A DNA stretch of 64,000 nt from Artemia franciscana. Taxonomy: Eukaryota; Arthropoda; Branchiopoda; Anostraca; Artemiidae. The stretch lies in the NCBI RefSeq assembly GCF_032884065.1, contig NC_088866.1, positions 56,999,866-57,063,865 on the forward strand, given 5' to 3'. Below are positions 11,804-22,924 of the stretch, in pieces. The notes beneath the pieces are model-generated. The model was not told where the DNA came from. It did not search any database and saw nothing but the letters and a program-made list of their open reading frames with translations. The position numbers were made by a program, and so were the translations under genes. The first letter of the stretch is position 1. Each line of letters starts with the position of its first letter.

Positions 11804-12052
11804 AAAATAATCGGTCCCAATATGGACCCTTGTGGAACCCCTATATAAACTAAAGGAAATGTATGAGATGATTCCTCACCAACTTGAGCAGTAAGACTTC
11901 TTTCTAATAAATAAGTTCTCACTAAATCAATAGCTATTCCACGAAGTCCTATATTTTCCAACTTATCAAAAAGAATTGAATGTTTTATTGCATCAAAAGC
12001 TTTTTTAATGTCAAAAAATAGAGTGGCTGCCAAATATTTATCATCCCTAGCG
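11064..12052 (-). pseudogene. LINE RT, 3' part (split by a hAT insertion)
   Basis: The frame at 11512-12033 reads FFDIKKAFDAI, IGVPQGSILGP, LFADDRAITL and LEKSEFVVLGG: RT motifs of the Jockey/CR1-like group. A pure AT microsatellite (about 11758-11801) sits inside the frame between the PQG and FADD motifs. The frame at 11183-11386 carries the post-RT region (LFPYEIMRKLYFSLVECYFQ, CSTVW). The upstream part resumes at 13820 beyond the hAT element; the reading SDAI then DDKYLAATLFF joins across the insertion. Confidence 0.85.
11758..11801. repeat. (AT)n microsatellite inside LINE RT
   Basis: About 44 bp of AT dinucleotide between the PQG and FADD motifs of the LINE RT. It replaces normal residues with a Tyr-Ile repeat but keeps the frame open. 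Confidence 0.9.
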
Positions 12053-13819
12053 CAGAGCTTCTTAAACTTTTCTAATTCCCGACCCCATTTATGATTGCGG
12101 GTTTCTTAACGACCCCAACAAACATAAAAGAAAAAAAAAATTTGATGATATATTTATTAGGTAAAAATAAACATATGCGTATGAAACATGTAAATTGAAA
12201 ATTCGTTTTGAAACATATAAAAATCTAAAATTGAAATTTGCACAAAATGTTATAGAAATGTTTTTATTATAATTTAAAAAACAAAAGTGGATTCTGACCA
12301 TCTTAATTCTCTCGAATATATCCAAGTAGTTGCGTGGTAAATATTAAATTAAGGTTTACGTTAAAAATTTTATGAGATGGATATGCCTGTTTTTTATTGC
12401 ATAACAAATCAAATCTTGGTGTAATGTTTGAAACTGCTGGACGTAAGATCTCTTCAACATTATTTTATCGCTGAACGATATTGGGATTTAATGTGTTAAA
12501 GCTGAGAAAGTAACTTCACATAAGTATGTGGTGTTGAATGGCAGAAGTACATTTAACGCCATTTCGGTGATTGTGGGAAATTCAGTTCTGGTTCCGATCC
12601 AGAATTTAGTCAAGGGCTTTTTTTGGAATTGTAGTTATAAGTTTGAGTCACACGAAAGCTCAGCAAATTCCTCTTGAGCTTTAATTTGCAGATGATCAAT
12701 CTCACTTAAGCCAATCCAAAACGGCTTTTGAATCCAAACTATTTTTTGTAAATCAATATTTAATATAAAATATGTCTGGAACTGTATTTCTAGCGCTTTT
12801 TAGTGATCTACAATAGTTTTTGCAATAAAATTTTTACAATGAATTTTCTCAATTACACAATTGTCGACACTGGAAAACATTTCGAACGATTTTTTTTCGA
12901 CCCTACTTTTCCAAATGCTGATCTTTTTAATAAAACTTTCAATTTTATCGTTTGAAGTAAATATATCGCAACCTTTTCCTTGAAGAGACAAGTTAAGATC
13001 GTTTAACTTCGCAAAAATATCTGACAAATAACACAGCTTGGATAGCCACAAGTCATTTTGAAAAAAAGCAGCAAATTCAAATTTTCGTTCAGTTAAAAAT
13101 ATTTCGACCTCGTCCTTTAATAACAATAACCTTTTTAAACTTTGACCTCTTGAAAACCATCTTACTTCTGCATGTAACAACTAAGTTGTGTAGTTGGAAT
13201 CCATATCCTTACAGAGATTTGAAAATAAGCGACTATTAAGGGCATGGCTCTTAATAAAATTTATGACCTTAACAGCATCCTGAAGCACACCGTTCAATTA
13301 TGGTGCTATCAATCAATTAAAAAGCGCCCAAAGGATTTTTGCATGCCGGGACTGTAAGGTCCCGTCGATCGCGAAAGGTTTAAACTGACTAATTCGGAAT
13401 AATATGCATTTTATTTACAATCATACAATGACTAAATGAAAATGACATGAAATGTTTATATAGTTTCTTCGAAATAACGCTTAGAAATTTTGTTGATAAT
13501 ATTTATCAGGATTATTTCGGTTTTAAGAGATTGACAAAAATAAATCTTCATTTTTATAAATTTCTATAACATCTTCTGATTCATAGTAAATTTATACAAG
13601 ATATTATAATGATCGGAATAGAAATGCTGGTATAAACAGTTTTTCCGAATCAGAAGATTTTATGATACATTTATCTACGATGATTGTTATTTTTCTTTAT
13701 AACAATAATTTTACAAGTTAAAAAACATTTTTGTTAAATTGTATTTTATTGACTCGCGACCCCATAAATTTGCTACGCGACCCCAAATGGGGTCACGACC
13801 CATAGTTTAAGAAGCCCTG
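12053..13819 (-). mobile_element. hAT transposon, Charlie/ZBED5-like
   Basis: Terminal inverted repeats read CAGAGCTTCTTAAACT at one end and, reversed, CAGGGCTTCTTAAACT at the other, followed by the GACCCC-type subterminal sequence common in Charlie-like hATs. Flanking 8-mers TCCCTAGC and TCTATAGC match at 6 of 8 positions, fitting an aged 8-bp target duplication. The element interrupts a LINE reading frame, which resumes on the other side. It contains a decayed transposase. Confidence 0.88.
12480..13310 (-). pseudogene. hAT transposase remnant (ZBED5/FAM200-like)
   Basis: Minus-strand reading shows KVINFIKSHALNSRLFSNLC, then LLHAEVRWFSRGQSLKRL, KLCYLSDIFAKLNDLNLSLQ and WKSRVEKKSFEMF, then EEFAELSCDSNL, FWIGTRTEFP and LPFNTTYLCEVTFSALT. 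These are successive blocks of the RNase-H-like and C-terminal dimerisation regions of Charlie-type hAT transposases and their domesticated relatives. Stops (for example just before LLHAEVRW) and frame changes show it is inactive. The N-terminal BED finger region was not seen. Confidence 0.88.
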
Positions 13820-14560
13820 ATCTATAGCATCTGATAAGAAATTATGTATAGCAGGTACTGGTTGCTCTGTTGAACTATAACACAAGAAACCCAATTGATT
13901 GGGAGAAAAATACTATTCTTTACCAGAAATGATGTAAATCTACTCTTTATTATTTTTTCATAAACTTTAGAAACAAGGGATAAAATGGTAAAAGGCTTAT
14001 CATTACTTAGATTATCTTTATCACCTTTTTTAAACAAAGGTAAAACCTTAGCAACTTTAAGACAAACAGGAAAAGACCATTTATCATGCAAGAATCAAAA
14101 ATGAATAATAGCGGCTGACAAAGCACTTCTGCTAGTTCTTTAAACAGAGAAGTCGACATAGCGTCACATCCTATCGAAAATCTGTTTTTCAAACTAGTAA
14201 CAGCTCTTTGAGATTCCAAGAACTGGATAGGGTACATAAACATAGTTTTATCTACTTTATTTGGAATATATTTTCTATGATGAAGCATTGGACTATTGAC
14301 TATAAACAATACATCAAACTTGTACGATCTTTAAAATGTACATTTTCTTAGAAAAAAGACTTCGCATGAAATGGAATTCCAGTCCCACCACTACCTATTT
14401 GATTTAAAACAACGATACCGAGATTGATGGAAGACTCATCTTGAATTACACAATTTGAAGGGCCAGAAAGTTCTTCTACCTCTTGTATTTCACTGCTAAA
14501 CAAATTTCTAAATGGCTGAGCAGTAAACGTAGATGAAAAGTCTTCTAAATCTTTAAATTA
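13820..14560 (-). pseudogene. LINE ORF2, upstream part (other side of the hAT insertion)
   Basis: The frame at 13822-14091 gives FPVCLKVAKVLPLFKKGDKD and PFTILSLVSKVYEKI, the RT finger motif. The frame at 14007-14309 carries the preceding linker (FSIGCDAMSTSLFKELAEV, corresponding to a G-x-D-x-I region). It joins the RT at 11064-12052. Frame breaks occur in several places. No endonuclease domain was recognised upstream of 14560. Confidence 0.75.
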
Positions 14561-14764
14561 ACTAGGAGTGGGTATAGTCTCTCCAATATACTGATTATCC
14601 CAAAAGTCAAGGAATGAGATTGTGGGGGAAATGTCTTAAAATCATTTTGAAATTCAGGGAAGGGGGGAGAAGGGAATAGAGAAGTTAAGTCTGCCTAATA
14701 TAATGAATAGGCCTTGTGACATAAATATCTCCAAAAATCATCATTGAGGCATGCAGACTTATAA

Positions 14765-15035
14765 AAAACAAAATGAAAAAAAAATTCATTTCAACTGAAA
14801 TCAAGGAGTAACTTTAAAACTTAAAACGAACAGTAATTGTTACGTTTACGAGGGGTCGCCCCACCTCAATCCCTCGCTATTTATGCTAAAGTTTTTGAGT
14901 TTTTAATAAGCTTATTGTTCTAATTAAACAAAACTTGTGTTTCAGGAGTCATTCTTAAGTAATTGGAGCAAAAAGTCAAACTTCGGCGTAAAGAGCAAGG
15001 TATTGAGGAGGTGTAGCCCCTTCTAAAACATTCTT
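14765..15035 (+). repeat. F-family repeat fragment
   Basis: Shares the F-family hallmark order: TTCAACTGAAA, CTTAAAACGAACAG, a CTCGCTxTTTATGCTAAAG block, a GGAGTCATTCTTAA block and the inverted GGCGTAAAGAGCAAGG. The two TTTACGCTAAAG-like blocks are inverted relative to each other, giving a long imperfect stem. Diverged fragment without the terminal hairpin. Confidence 0.65.
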
Positions 15036-15049
15036 TATAAAACTTTCCA

Positions 15050-15690
15050 CCATAATAATTAGCTCCCTATAAAAGGTCTCCAAGATAAATGGGAGACATG
15101 ATGCATCCTATCCCCCCCCCAAAAGCAAGACTGTAAATACTCCAAACTTTGACAATTACTCATAGAATGTTCTACGTCTCTCCCATATTCCCAACAAAGG
15201 GCGCAAGCAGACCAGCCTCCCGGACCATTTTCATCATAAGAATCCAAGTGTGCCCCACGCTATAGCATAAAATTTACAAAACCTACAACCAACACCTTCG
15301 CACGCTCCACATTAGGTTCAGTATCAACTAAAACTCCTCTCAATACATTACTTTAATCTGTTTATAAAATCATAAGCTACTTTAATCTCCTGGTGGTAAA
15401 GAACCGAATCCAACATGTCAAGGAAATCATTAGGTTTGCAACGGGGACCCTGGTCATTATTCCATGCCCATGAGAAGCCAGCTTCTTCCAGCGTGGCTTT
15501 AATCTGTTTTGCCCATCTCGCCTTTTTAGAAGATTTGAACAAGTTATTGTGAGCCGCCTTCACTAGACAGTCATCGGGCAAATGTAATATCTCTAACAAA
15601 AATTTGATTATCCTGATAATGCTCTTATGACACAAATTTGGTAAACCCAGGTCACCTTTAAGAGCCAAACTGCTTTCAAGTCGACTACTT
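15050..15690 (-). pseudogene. LINE ORF2 C-terminal fragment with zinc-knuckle-like motif
   Basis: The frame at 15348-15668 (LPDDCLVKAAHNNLFKSSKK, WAKQIKATLEEAGFSWAW) and the frame at 15059-15247 (CALCWEYGRDVEHSMSNCQ) match the region after RT in many LINEs, ending in a C-x2-C...H...C zinc-knuckle-like motif. The two frames are out of register. No RT core is attached. Confidence 0.6.
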
Positions 15691-15699
15691 TTTTAAAAT

Positions 15700-16010
15700 A
15701 CATACACTGCAGACTTCGGTCGTCTCATTGCAGTGCCCCCCCCCACAATAAAATCATGAAACGCTGCAAAAAACCTAATAGGATGAAGATAGGCTGAAAC
15801 AGAAAATTTAAGGAAAGCGAGAACTTTAAGGGAGATAATCATGAAAAAAGTCCAAACTCAGTTAATACATTGGTGCAACTTCAGTAAGTAAATTCAGTAA
15901 GTCAGAAAGGCTAGAAATGTCCTCAACAAATTGTTTTTAGCCTTAAATATTGTAAAGAAATTTGGCTTCTCGTTACAAGGAGCATCATTAAATTAAGCTT
16001 TTCAATACTT
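15700..16010. other. Unrecognised spacer
   Basis: Short poly-C run near 15738; nothing else supported. Confidence 0.3.
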
Positions 16011-16013
16011 TCA

Positions 16014-16310
16014 TTACAGCTGTGGCCAGGCCTCCCTCGTTAACCAGGTATGGCTTGAAAGTGTAGTTTTATCGTTGGACGACTCTACAGGTTCCAATTT
16101 GATCTGTAGTTGGTTTTTATCCCAAAAGACCAAGATGTAAGCTGGTACGCGTAGACATTCCGAGGGAGAAGGTTGGGCGGTGGTTTCGGTAGCAATGGCA
16201 CACCCTATGTGATGGTAAGGCTTTATTTGTAGTTTTTCTATTGAACGGCTGTAGTTTAGAAAAGACTCCCACAATACAACAGATTTAATTTTATTCATTA
16301 TTGAGAACAA
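16014..16310 (-). CDS. Unassigned ORF, 98 aa
   Basis: Minus-strand frame with protein-like composition: an N-terminal MFSIMNKIKSVVLWESFLNY part, an IGCAIATETTAQPS stretch, a PAYILVFWDKNQLQIKLEPV beta-like segment, and a C-terminus THTWLTREAWPQL-like (actual SHTWLTREAWPQL). I do not recognise a family. It could be a host exon, a pseudogene or an unknown transposon part. No clear splice sites or neighbours decide this. Confidence 0.3.
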   Translation of the reverse strand: MFSIMNKIKSVVLWESFLNYSRSIEKLQIKPYHHIGCAIATETTAQPSPSECLRVPAYILVFWDKNQLQIKLEPVESSNDKTTLSSHTWLTREAWPQL

Positions 16311-16339
16311 AAATGGTAGATTTTGGGTGCTTGTGAATC

Positions 16340-17035
16340 CTACATTAATCCAAATCTTCCTTTAGTAATGGAGCATCCTGAATATACTGGAGCATTGTGA
16401 ATATAGCATCTGTAGGGGCATTGTGATTGGATTTGAATCCAAAGTAGTCTATAATGTTGTCCTGTGATTGTGTTTAAGCATCATCTATAACTCAAATCAC
16501 GGAATAACAGTTAATAGACCTGAAAGAAAACAGAAAAATATGAAAATCTTGAAGCGAAGAGTTCAAAAAAAGAATAACTAACGTCTAATAAAGAGTAGAC
16601 AAATAAAAAGAATAACTGATGAAGAATAAAAGAATAACGGATAGCTAAAATTAACCCGACTACCGAGGAGGCAGATGAAGCAGAAGCATTCAAAGGCAAC
16701 AATCTTGGGCCAAAACTGACCTTAGTGAACCTACTTCCACCCTTATGGTTTTGAACTGCTTTGATTAATTACTTGTGTTTCAAGCTTGTTTAACTTAGCT
16801 TAGTTTTACTTACAAAAAGAAAATAACAAATTTGAGCACTTTATATATTTGGCATGCTTGTTGTCATAGTGCTGCATTTTTATTTAAATAAAACTACTAT
16901 AATGTTTTCATCTATTTCTTTGCTTTTCAAAAAAAGTAGAGCTACATTAAGCCAAAAATAAACAAGAATAAAGCTAATAATCTCCAAACCATAAAACTAC
17001 CAAAGATCACTATTCACAAATAAATGAAACTCAAA
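16340..17035. other. Unrecognised intergenic sequence
   Basis: AT-rich sequence with a repeated AAAGAATAACT-like motif around 16570-16640. No feature supported. Confidence 0.3.
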
Positions 17036-17044
17036 ACTGAAATT

Positions 17045-17358
17045 AGGATCAAACAGTTCGTGGTAAGGAACAGTAGTAAGCAGCGAGCCACCTCAATGGT
17101 AACCGAAAGTCTAAAAAATGGAATTTCAACACCAATAGTTACGTCAAAAGAATTATATTTTTATGCTGATTTTAAATACATAAGTTTCATCAAGTTCAGT
17201 CTAAGCCATCAGAAGTTACGAGCCTGAGAAAATTTACCTTATTCTAGAAAATAGCAGGGAATTCCCTTAAAAGTCATTAAATGTTAACGAAAATCACAAC
17301 GTCAAAAATTCACCGTATCAGAGAACCCCACTGCAGGAGTTTCAAGCTCCTATCTACA
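17045..17358 (-). repeat. F-family hairpin-end fragment
   Basis: Inverted copy of the F-element end found at 29.5-29.86 kb: degenerate ACAGTTCGT/GGTA/AGGAACAGT hairpin, AGTAGTAAGCAGCGA, then the conserved block ending CAAGCTCCTATCTACAA. It is cut at that point by the start of the H element. Confidence 0.75.
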
Positions 17359-19165
17359 ACAAGAGCTAAGAGCTCATATGGCACTTGTGACGAGGCAAGA
17401 AGAGCTAAGAGCCAAGAGCTTATATGGTATGAGCTCTAACAAAATTTTAAGAATCAATAAATTGATTTAAAAGGAAAATCAGAGGTTTTATGCCGGTCAG
17501 GATTTAAAATAAGAGCTCTGAGTCATGATGTCCTTTTCGATATCAAAATTCGCTAAGATCCGATTACACACTCGTAAGTTATAAATACCTCATTGTTTCT
17601 AATTTTTTCTCTCCCTTTAGCTTCCCAGATGGTCGAATGTGGGAAAACAACTTTATCAAGTCAATTTGTACAGCTCCCTGACATACCTACCAATTTTCAT
17701 CTTCCTAGCACGTCCAGAAGCACCAAACTCGCCAAATCACTGAACCCCTCTTCCCAAAAAGAGCGAATTCAGTACGGTTACGTCAATCACGTATCAAAGA
17801 CATTTGCTTATTCTATCCATCAAGCTTCATCCCGATTCCTCCACACCAGGTGTTTTCCAAGATTTCCCCCTCCAACTCCCCCCAATGTCAAAAGATCTAT
17901 TCGGGATTTGAAATAAGAGCTCTGAGACATGAATTCCTTCTAAATATCAAATTTCATTAAGATCCGATGACCTATTTGTAAGATAAAAATACCCCAGTTT
18001 TCACGTTTGCCAAGAATTCCGGTTTCCCTTTCCAACTCCCCCCAATGTCACAGGATCAGGCCGGAGTTTAAAATTAGAGATTTAAAGCACAAGATCCTTC
18101 TAAATATCACATTTCATTAAGATCTGGTCACCCTTTCGTAAGTTACAAATACCTAATTTTTCCAAATTCCCCCCCCCCCCAACTCCACCAAAGAAAGCAG
18201 ATCCGGTCCGGTTATGTCAGTCACGTATCTTAGACAGGTTTTTATTCTTCCCATCCAGTTTAATCCTGATCTCCCCGCTTTAAGCGTTTTCTAATATCCC
18301 CCCCCCCAATGAAGCTGGATCCGGTTGAGATTTAAAATAAGAGATCTGAGTTACGAGGTCCTTCTACATATGAAGTTTCATGAAGATCCGATCATTCCTT
18401 CGTAAGTTAAAAATACGTCATTTTTTCTAATTTTTCAGAATTAGCCCCCCCCCATAGTGCGGATCCGTTCCAATTATGTAAATCATGTATCTAAGACTTC
18501 TGCTTATTTTTCCCCCCAAATTTCATCCCGATCCCACCAATCTAAGCGTTTTCCATGATTTTAGGTCTTCCCCACCAAACTCCCCCCCATGTCGCCAGAT
18601 CCGGTCGGGATTTAAAATAAGAGCTTTGAGACCCGATATCCTTCTATATATCAAATTTCATTGAGATCCGATCACCCGTTCGTAAGTTAAAAATACCTCA
18701 TTTTTTCTAGTTTTTCAGAGTTACCCCCCCCCCCCCCAACTACCCCAAAGAGAGCGGATCCGTTCCGGCTATGTCAATCATGTATTTAGGACTTGTGCTT
18801 ATTTTTCCCACCAAGTTTCATCTCGATCCCTCCACTCTAAGAGTTTTCCAAGATTTTAGGTCCCCCCCCCCAAATGTCACTAGATCCGGTCGGGATTTAA
18901 AATAACAGCTCTGAGACACGATATCCTTCCAAACATCAAATTTCATTAAGATCTGATCAACCGTTCATAAGTTAAAAATACATCATTTTTTCTATTTCTT
19001 CCGAATTAACGGGCCCCCACTCCCCCCCAGATGGTCCCTGATATACCTGCCAAATTTCATCGTCCTAGATTACCTGGAAGGGCCTAAAGTAGCAAAACTG
19101 GGACCGACAGGCCGACAGAATTTGCGATTCCTATATGTCACTTAGTTAATACCAAGTGCCATAAA
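17356..19165 (+). mobile_element. H element copy 1 (Helentron/DINE-like, non-autonomous)
   Basis: Starts with AACAAGAGCTAAGAGCTCAT and contains about six diverged direct units of up to about 280 bp. A typical unit holds AAGTTAAAAATACCTCATTT, a C run of variable length, GCGGATCCGTTCCGG, TTTCATCCCGATCCC, TCCGGTCGGGATTTAAAATA and TCTGAGACACGATATCCTTC. It ends with a GACCGACAG block and a hairpin at 19134-19163. No coding capacity. The copy at 33.17-40.50 kb is collinear. Internal minisatellite plus 3' hairpin resembles DINE-1/Helentron-associated elements; the canonical Helitron ends were not demonstrated. Confidence 0.7.
19134..19163. other. Terminal hairpin of H element copy 1
   Basis: TATG-T-CACTTAGT, loop TAAT, ACCAAGTG-C-CATA: a 13-position stem with two mismatches. 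The homologous hairpin at 10109-10138 is perfect. Confidence 0.8.
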
Positions 19166-19540
19166 AACGATTATTAAAAAAGAACAAAAAAAAAAAAAAC
19201 AAACAAACAAAATACGTCTTCTCTGCTCCAACCGCCTTTCCTAATGATACGACCAAGGTAAGTGAACCAGTCCACCTGATCTATCTCTTGGTTACTAACA
19301 ACAAAGAGAGATAAAACTCCACAAAAAAACCCTCAAACGAGACTGCGGCCAGTAGAGAGAAAAGAGATGAAAGAATAAAATAACGTAGGTCTTTCACCTG
19401 TATCTAAACTAGGCGTCCTCAGCACACGATAAAAAGAAAAAGCACTGAACTAAAAACAAATAAAACCACCACCAATAATAATGAATACAATTGTCGTTAC
19501 TGATCAAAGTAGGGAAAAGAGGCTATTAGATTTAAACACA
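19166..19540. other. Unrecognised sequence with A-rich run
   Basis: An A-rich run at about 19180-19210 follows the H element. The rest has no recognised feature. Confidence 0.3.
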
Positions 19541-19544
19541 AAAA

Positions 19545-19635
19545 TGACATTATAATACTTTCTGATTTGAAAAAGGTAAAGGTCCTTACTATTACTAGGG
19601 CAGACAAAGGCAACAATATTGTAATTATGTAAACA
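19545..19635 (+). pseudogene. Short Penelope-like N-terminal fragment
   Basis: Translation gives LSDLKKVKVLTITRADKGNN followed by IVIM and a stop. The xRADKGNNIVIM block is the conserved 'DKG' segment upstream of the RT core of Penelope-like elements. Only about 30 codons remain before the F repeat begins. Confidence 0.55.
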
Positions 19636-19639
19636 ATGA

Positions 19640-20488
19640 AAAAAATAATATGAAAAGTTTTTTCAACTGAAAGTAAGGAACAGCATTAAAAATTAAAACA
19701 AACAGAAATTATTACGCACATGAGGGGTTATCCTCCTCGTAATACCTCGCTCTTTACGCTAAAGTATTTTTAGTAATTTCAATTATTTATTCTATGGCCT
19801 TTGTGATTCAGGGGTTATTTTTAAGGAAATAGGACAAAATTTATGCCTTAATGTAAAGAGCGAGGTCTTGACGAGGGGCGAACCCCCTCATATACACAAT
19901 AAAACACACGAATATAGAAGTTCGTTACGTAAGTTAATTCGTAAGTTACGTGTATTTTTTACTAATGAAAAGGTCATTGAAAAATTAAGAGTTCTAGTTG
20001 CCTTTTTAAGTAATCAAAAAATTGGAGGGCAACTAGGCCTCCTCCCTCGCTCTTTTATTCTCAAAATCTTCCGATTAAAACTATGAGAAAGCCATTTGGC
20101 CAACAATAATTAATATGCAATTTTCGTTTTAATTATTTATGTGCGGAGAACCAAGATCAAAACGCCTTAATTCAGAAACGTCCAGAAATTAATTAAAAAA
20201 ACAAGCTTTTTTAACTGAAAGTAAGGAGCGACATTAAAACTTAAAACAAACAGAGATTACTTCATATATAAAAGGGGCTTTTCCCCCTCAATGCCCCACT
20301 CTTTACGCTAAAGTTTGACTCTTTCTCTTAACTCTACTTTTTAAAACAGTAAAAAAAATTAAGCGTAAAGAGCGAGGCGTTGATGAGGAAGCAGCCCCTT
20401 TCATATACGAAGTAATTTCTGTTCGTTTTAAGTTTTAATGTCGCTCCTTACTTTCCGTTAAAAAACTTGTTTTTTTAATATTTAATTT
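19640..20488 (+). repeat. F-family copy with terminal palindrome
   Basis: Contains AACTGAAAGTAAGGAACAGC, the CGCTCTTTACGCTAAAG stem block and its inverted partner near 19850, GTTCGTTACGTAAG, the CTCCCTCGCTCTTTT block and then a degenerate palindrome at about 20192-20488 whose arms match those of the cleaner palindromes at 28.09 and 46.77 kb. It separates the Penelope-like fragment at 19.55 kb from the one at 20.49 kb. Confidence 0.75.
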
Positions 20489-21880
20489 ACCTATTAATTT
20501 TACTTGTAAGCAGATTGAGGATATTAATTTACCAGAAATTTTAAATCAGCAGGATGTGAAACAGGCCCTTCCTACTAATTTGAATTATAATGATAGTCCA
20601 GTTTTAACATATAAATTTTCAAAAACTATTGGGCAAATGATTTTTAATTATAATTTAATACCTAAAAGATTGGATAGTGATATAAATTGGAAACCTGTTT
20701 GTAACTGTAAGCAACTTGGGCCATTTGTAAATCCCACTTACCAACATGTTATAACAGGGGACTTGTCAATAATAAAACAAGATGATCTTCAAATTATAAT
20801 GAATAAAGGGGCTAATTTCCGTCTTTTTCATCATTTGAAACCATCAAGTATTCTTGATAGCTTGGAAAATGATTTTGATCTATTTACTGATAAGTGGTGT
20901 AAGAAAGAGAATAAAAATAAAGAGAGTTTTCAAAGTTGGAAGAATTTAATTATTAGTAGAATACGAAATAAAATATATTCTAACATAAAAAATAGTAACA
21001 CTACATCATTATTTTATAATGCTAAGATAAAACAAGCAATTTCTAATCTACAGAATGAATTTGTAATTGTGCCGGTGAATAAAGCTAATAACAATTTTGC
21101 CATAATTTGTCAGAAGCTGTATTGTGATGTCTTAACAAGGGGGTTATGCACGACTAATGTTTACGAAAAGGTGAATTTAGAGGATGAGAATTTAATCGAA
21201 AAAAACTGAAGAAATACTTTAAAAAAATTTAATATTAAAATTATTGACAATGATAAAAAGTTCTCTTTCCTATATTGGACTGTAAAATTTCGTAAGAATC
21301 CCCCAAAACCACGGTTTATTGCTAGAGCAGCTAAATGTCCAACCCGCATTGCTGCTACTGACCTCTCTTTAATTTTAAAGGAAATTATAAATAAACTTAA
21401 AACCTATTGTTCTGGTATTAAAAAAATTTCGAATTTTAATCCATATTGGAGTGTTAACAATTCACTGCAGGTGATAGACTCTTTAACAATGATTTCAGCT
21501 AAAAGAATTGAGTCTTTCGATTTTGCGACAATGTATACTAACTTATCACTTAATGTAGTGTTAGATAATTTAAAAACGGTTATCAAGAAATCTTTCCTCT
21601 TATCTAGTAAGAGGATCTTAAAAATAGACACTTATAATAAAAAAAGCTATATGGACAAACTGCTTTAAGACTACAGTTAACTCGAGATGTTACAGCTTAG
21701 ATATGACTTTGATTTACTAGAATTTGTTTTATATAATACTTATATACGATTTAATGGTAATTTGTACAAGCAAATCGTTGGAATTCCCATGGAAGGGAAT
21801 GCCAGCCCATTTATAGCTGACTTGTTTTTAAGTCAACAAGAGAATGCGTATCCAGGAATTACCAGGTGTATATCTGCAAG
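20489..21880 (+). pseudogene. Penelope-like element reverse transcriptase
   Basis: The 217-codon frame 20556-21209 plus following frames read as one decayed RT. Blocks in order: VLTYKFSKTIGQMIFNYNLI, FVIVPVNKANNNFAIICQKL, YWTVKFRKNPPKPRFIARAA, FDFATMYTNLSLNVVLDNL and GIPMEGNASPFIADLFL. The K-x-PPK-x-RFI and GIPM-G-N-ASP-x-IADL motifs are typical of Penelope-like RTs. Stops after 21209 and 21668 disable it. The palm ends at ADLFL and then diverges; no GIY-YIG endonuclease was seen. Confidence 0.85.
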
Positions 21881-21935
21881 TTTTAGGCAGTTAAAAATTA
21901 GCACCTTGCACACGTGTTGCTGGGGCACGTTCCAT

Positions 21936-22135
21936 AAAAAAAAAACTGAAAATAAAGAAGAAAAAAAAAAACAAGAAAAAAAAACTGAAAAAAAGTAAAG
22001 AACTAAAAAAATAAGAAGAAAAAAAAACTAAAAAGCTTAAAAAAAGACAAAAGCAAAAAAATTAAAAAACATTAAAAAAACTAAATTAAAAAACAAGGGA
22101 TTACAAGAATTAAAACACCTTAAAAAAGAAAACCA
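21936..22135. repeat. A-rich low-complexity tract
   Basis: About 200 bp with strong A bias on the plus strand (AAAAACTGAAAA and AAAAAAACTAAAAAGC-like units), directly after the Penelope-like fragment. It may be a decayed tail or an expanded simple repeat. Confidence 0.75.
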
Positions 22136-22269
22136 AAACTTTGAAGCTTAGTAGATATCATTGTTAGAAATTGGACTTGCTTTAATAATCAAATATCTTT
22201 GAAAAAACTGCCTCAATATTTTATATAGTTCTTTTACATGCTATTTCCATATTGAATACTCAGGCTTAC

Positions 22270-22384
22270 CTATATGTTTTATTCCAAGTTTCTTCTTTAT
22301 CATTCTATACAGATGGTTAGTTTCTTTATTGTTTGGCTCAATCTTCAATAGGTTTTCAGTCTTTTCTAAAGCTGTATGGTAATC
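22270..22384 (-). CDS. Fis1-like gene, exon 'b'
   Basis: A 115-nt exon with acceptor TTTCATTTAG and donor ATAG|GTAAGC on the minus strand. It encodes DYHTALEKTENLLKIEPNN and KETNHLYRMIKKKLGIKH, the second TPR-like hairpin of a Fis1-type domain. Its start falls at codon phase 0, exactly where the array copies at 50.8, 58.2 and 63.3 kb have no intron. It ends in phase 1. By eye it is roughly nine-tenths identical to the intronless copies. The exon itself is open. Confidence 0.75.
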
Positions 22385-22924
22385 CTAAATGAAAGGAAAT
22401 TGTTATCAATAACATTGTTGATAATTCAGGAGGGGACAGATTTAAAAACCCTTTCAACATACACGAATAACCACAATTCTATTTTATAGGGTTACTAGAA
22501 CTACAAGCTCAGGATCATTCTTCATCCTCAAGAGCATAAGCAGAACAGAACTAATGTTAACCTTGGATGTGTTCCAAAACAAATTTATCGTTAATTTTAT
22601 GATACAGGTTGCAATTCTCCCAAACTAATGAACTATTATTATCTTCAGCCTAAATGTCAGATAACAACATATTTAGCTCCTAAAATGCTTGCAATACATA
22701 ATATAGGGTAACATACAAGGCAGTTCTATACTTAAAGGCACATAGGTTTTTTTTAACCTTTTGCAATCTGTTGTCTTGAGAGGAAAATAATAAAGAATGA
22801 TTAATTATCACTAGGATTACTGACAATTGAATTCTGGACACACAACCCTTTTTCCCACAAGATGATTAGAACATTAAGATCAAAGTTACACATAAGGTTA
22901 TTGTTAGATTTTCTTCACTTTTAC

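Noticed and set aside
17593..17916. 107-codon plus frame and its relative at 33438-33779
   Set aside because: Both lie in the H-element array and reflect shared repeat sequence; composition is low-complexity and no domain is present.
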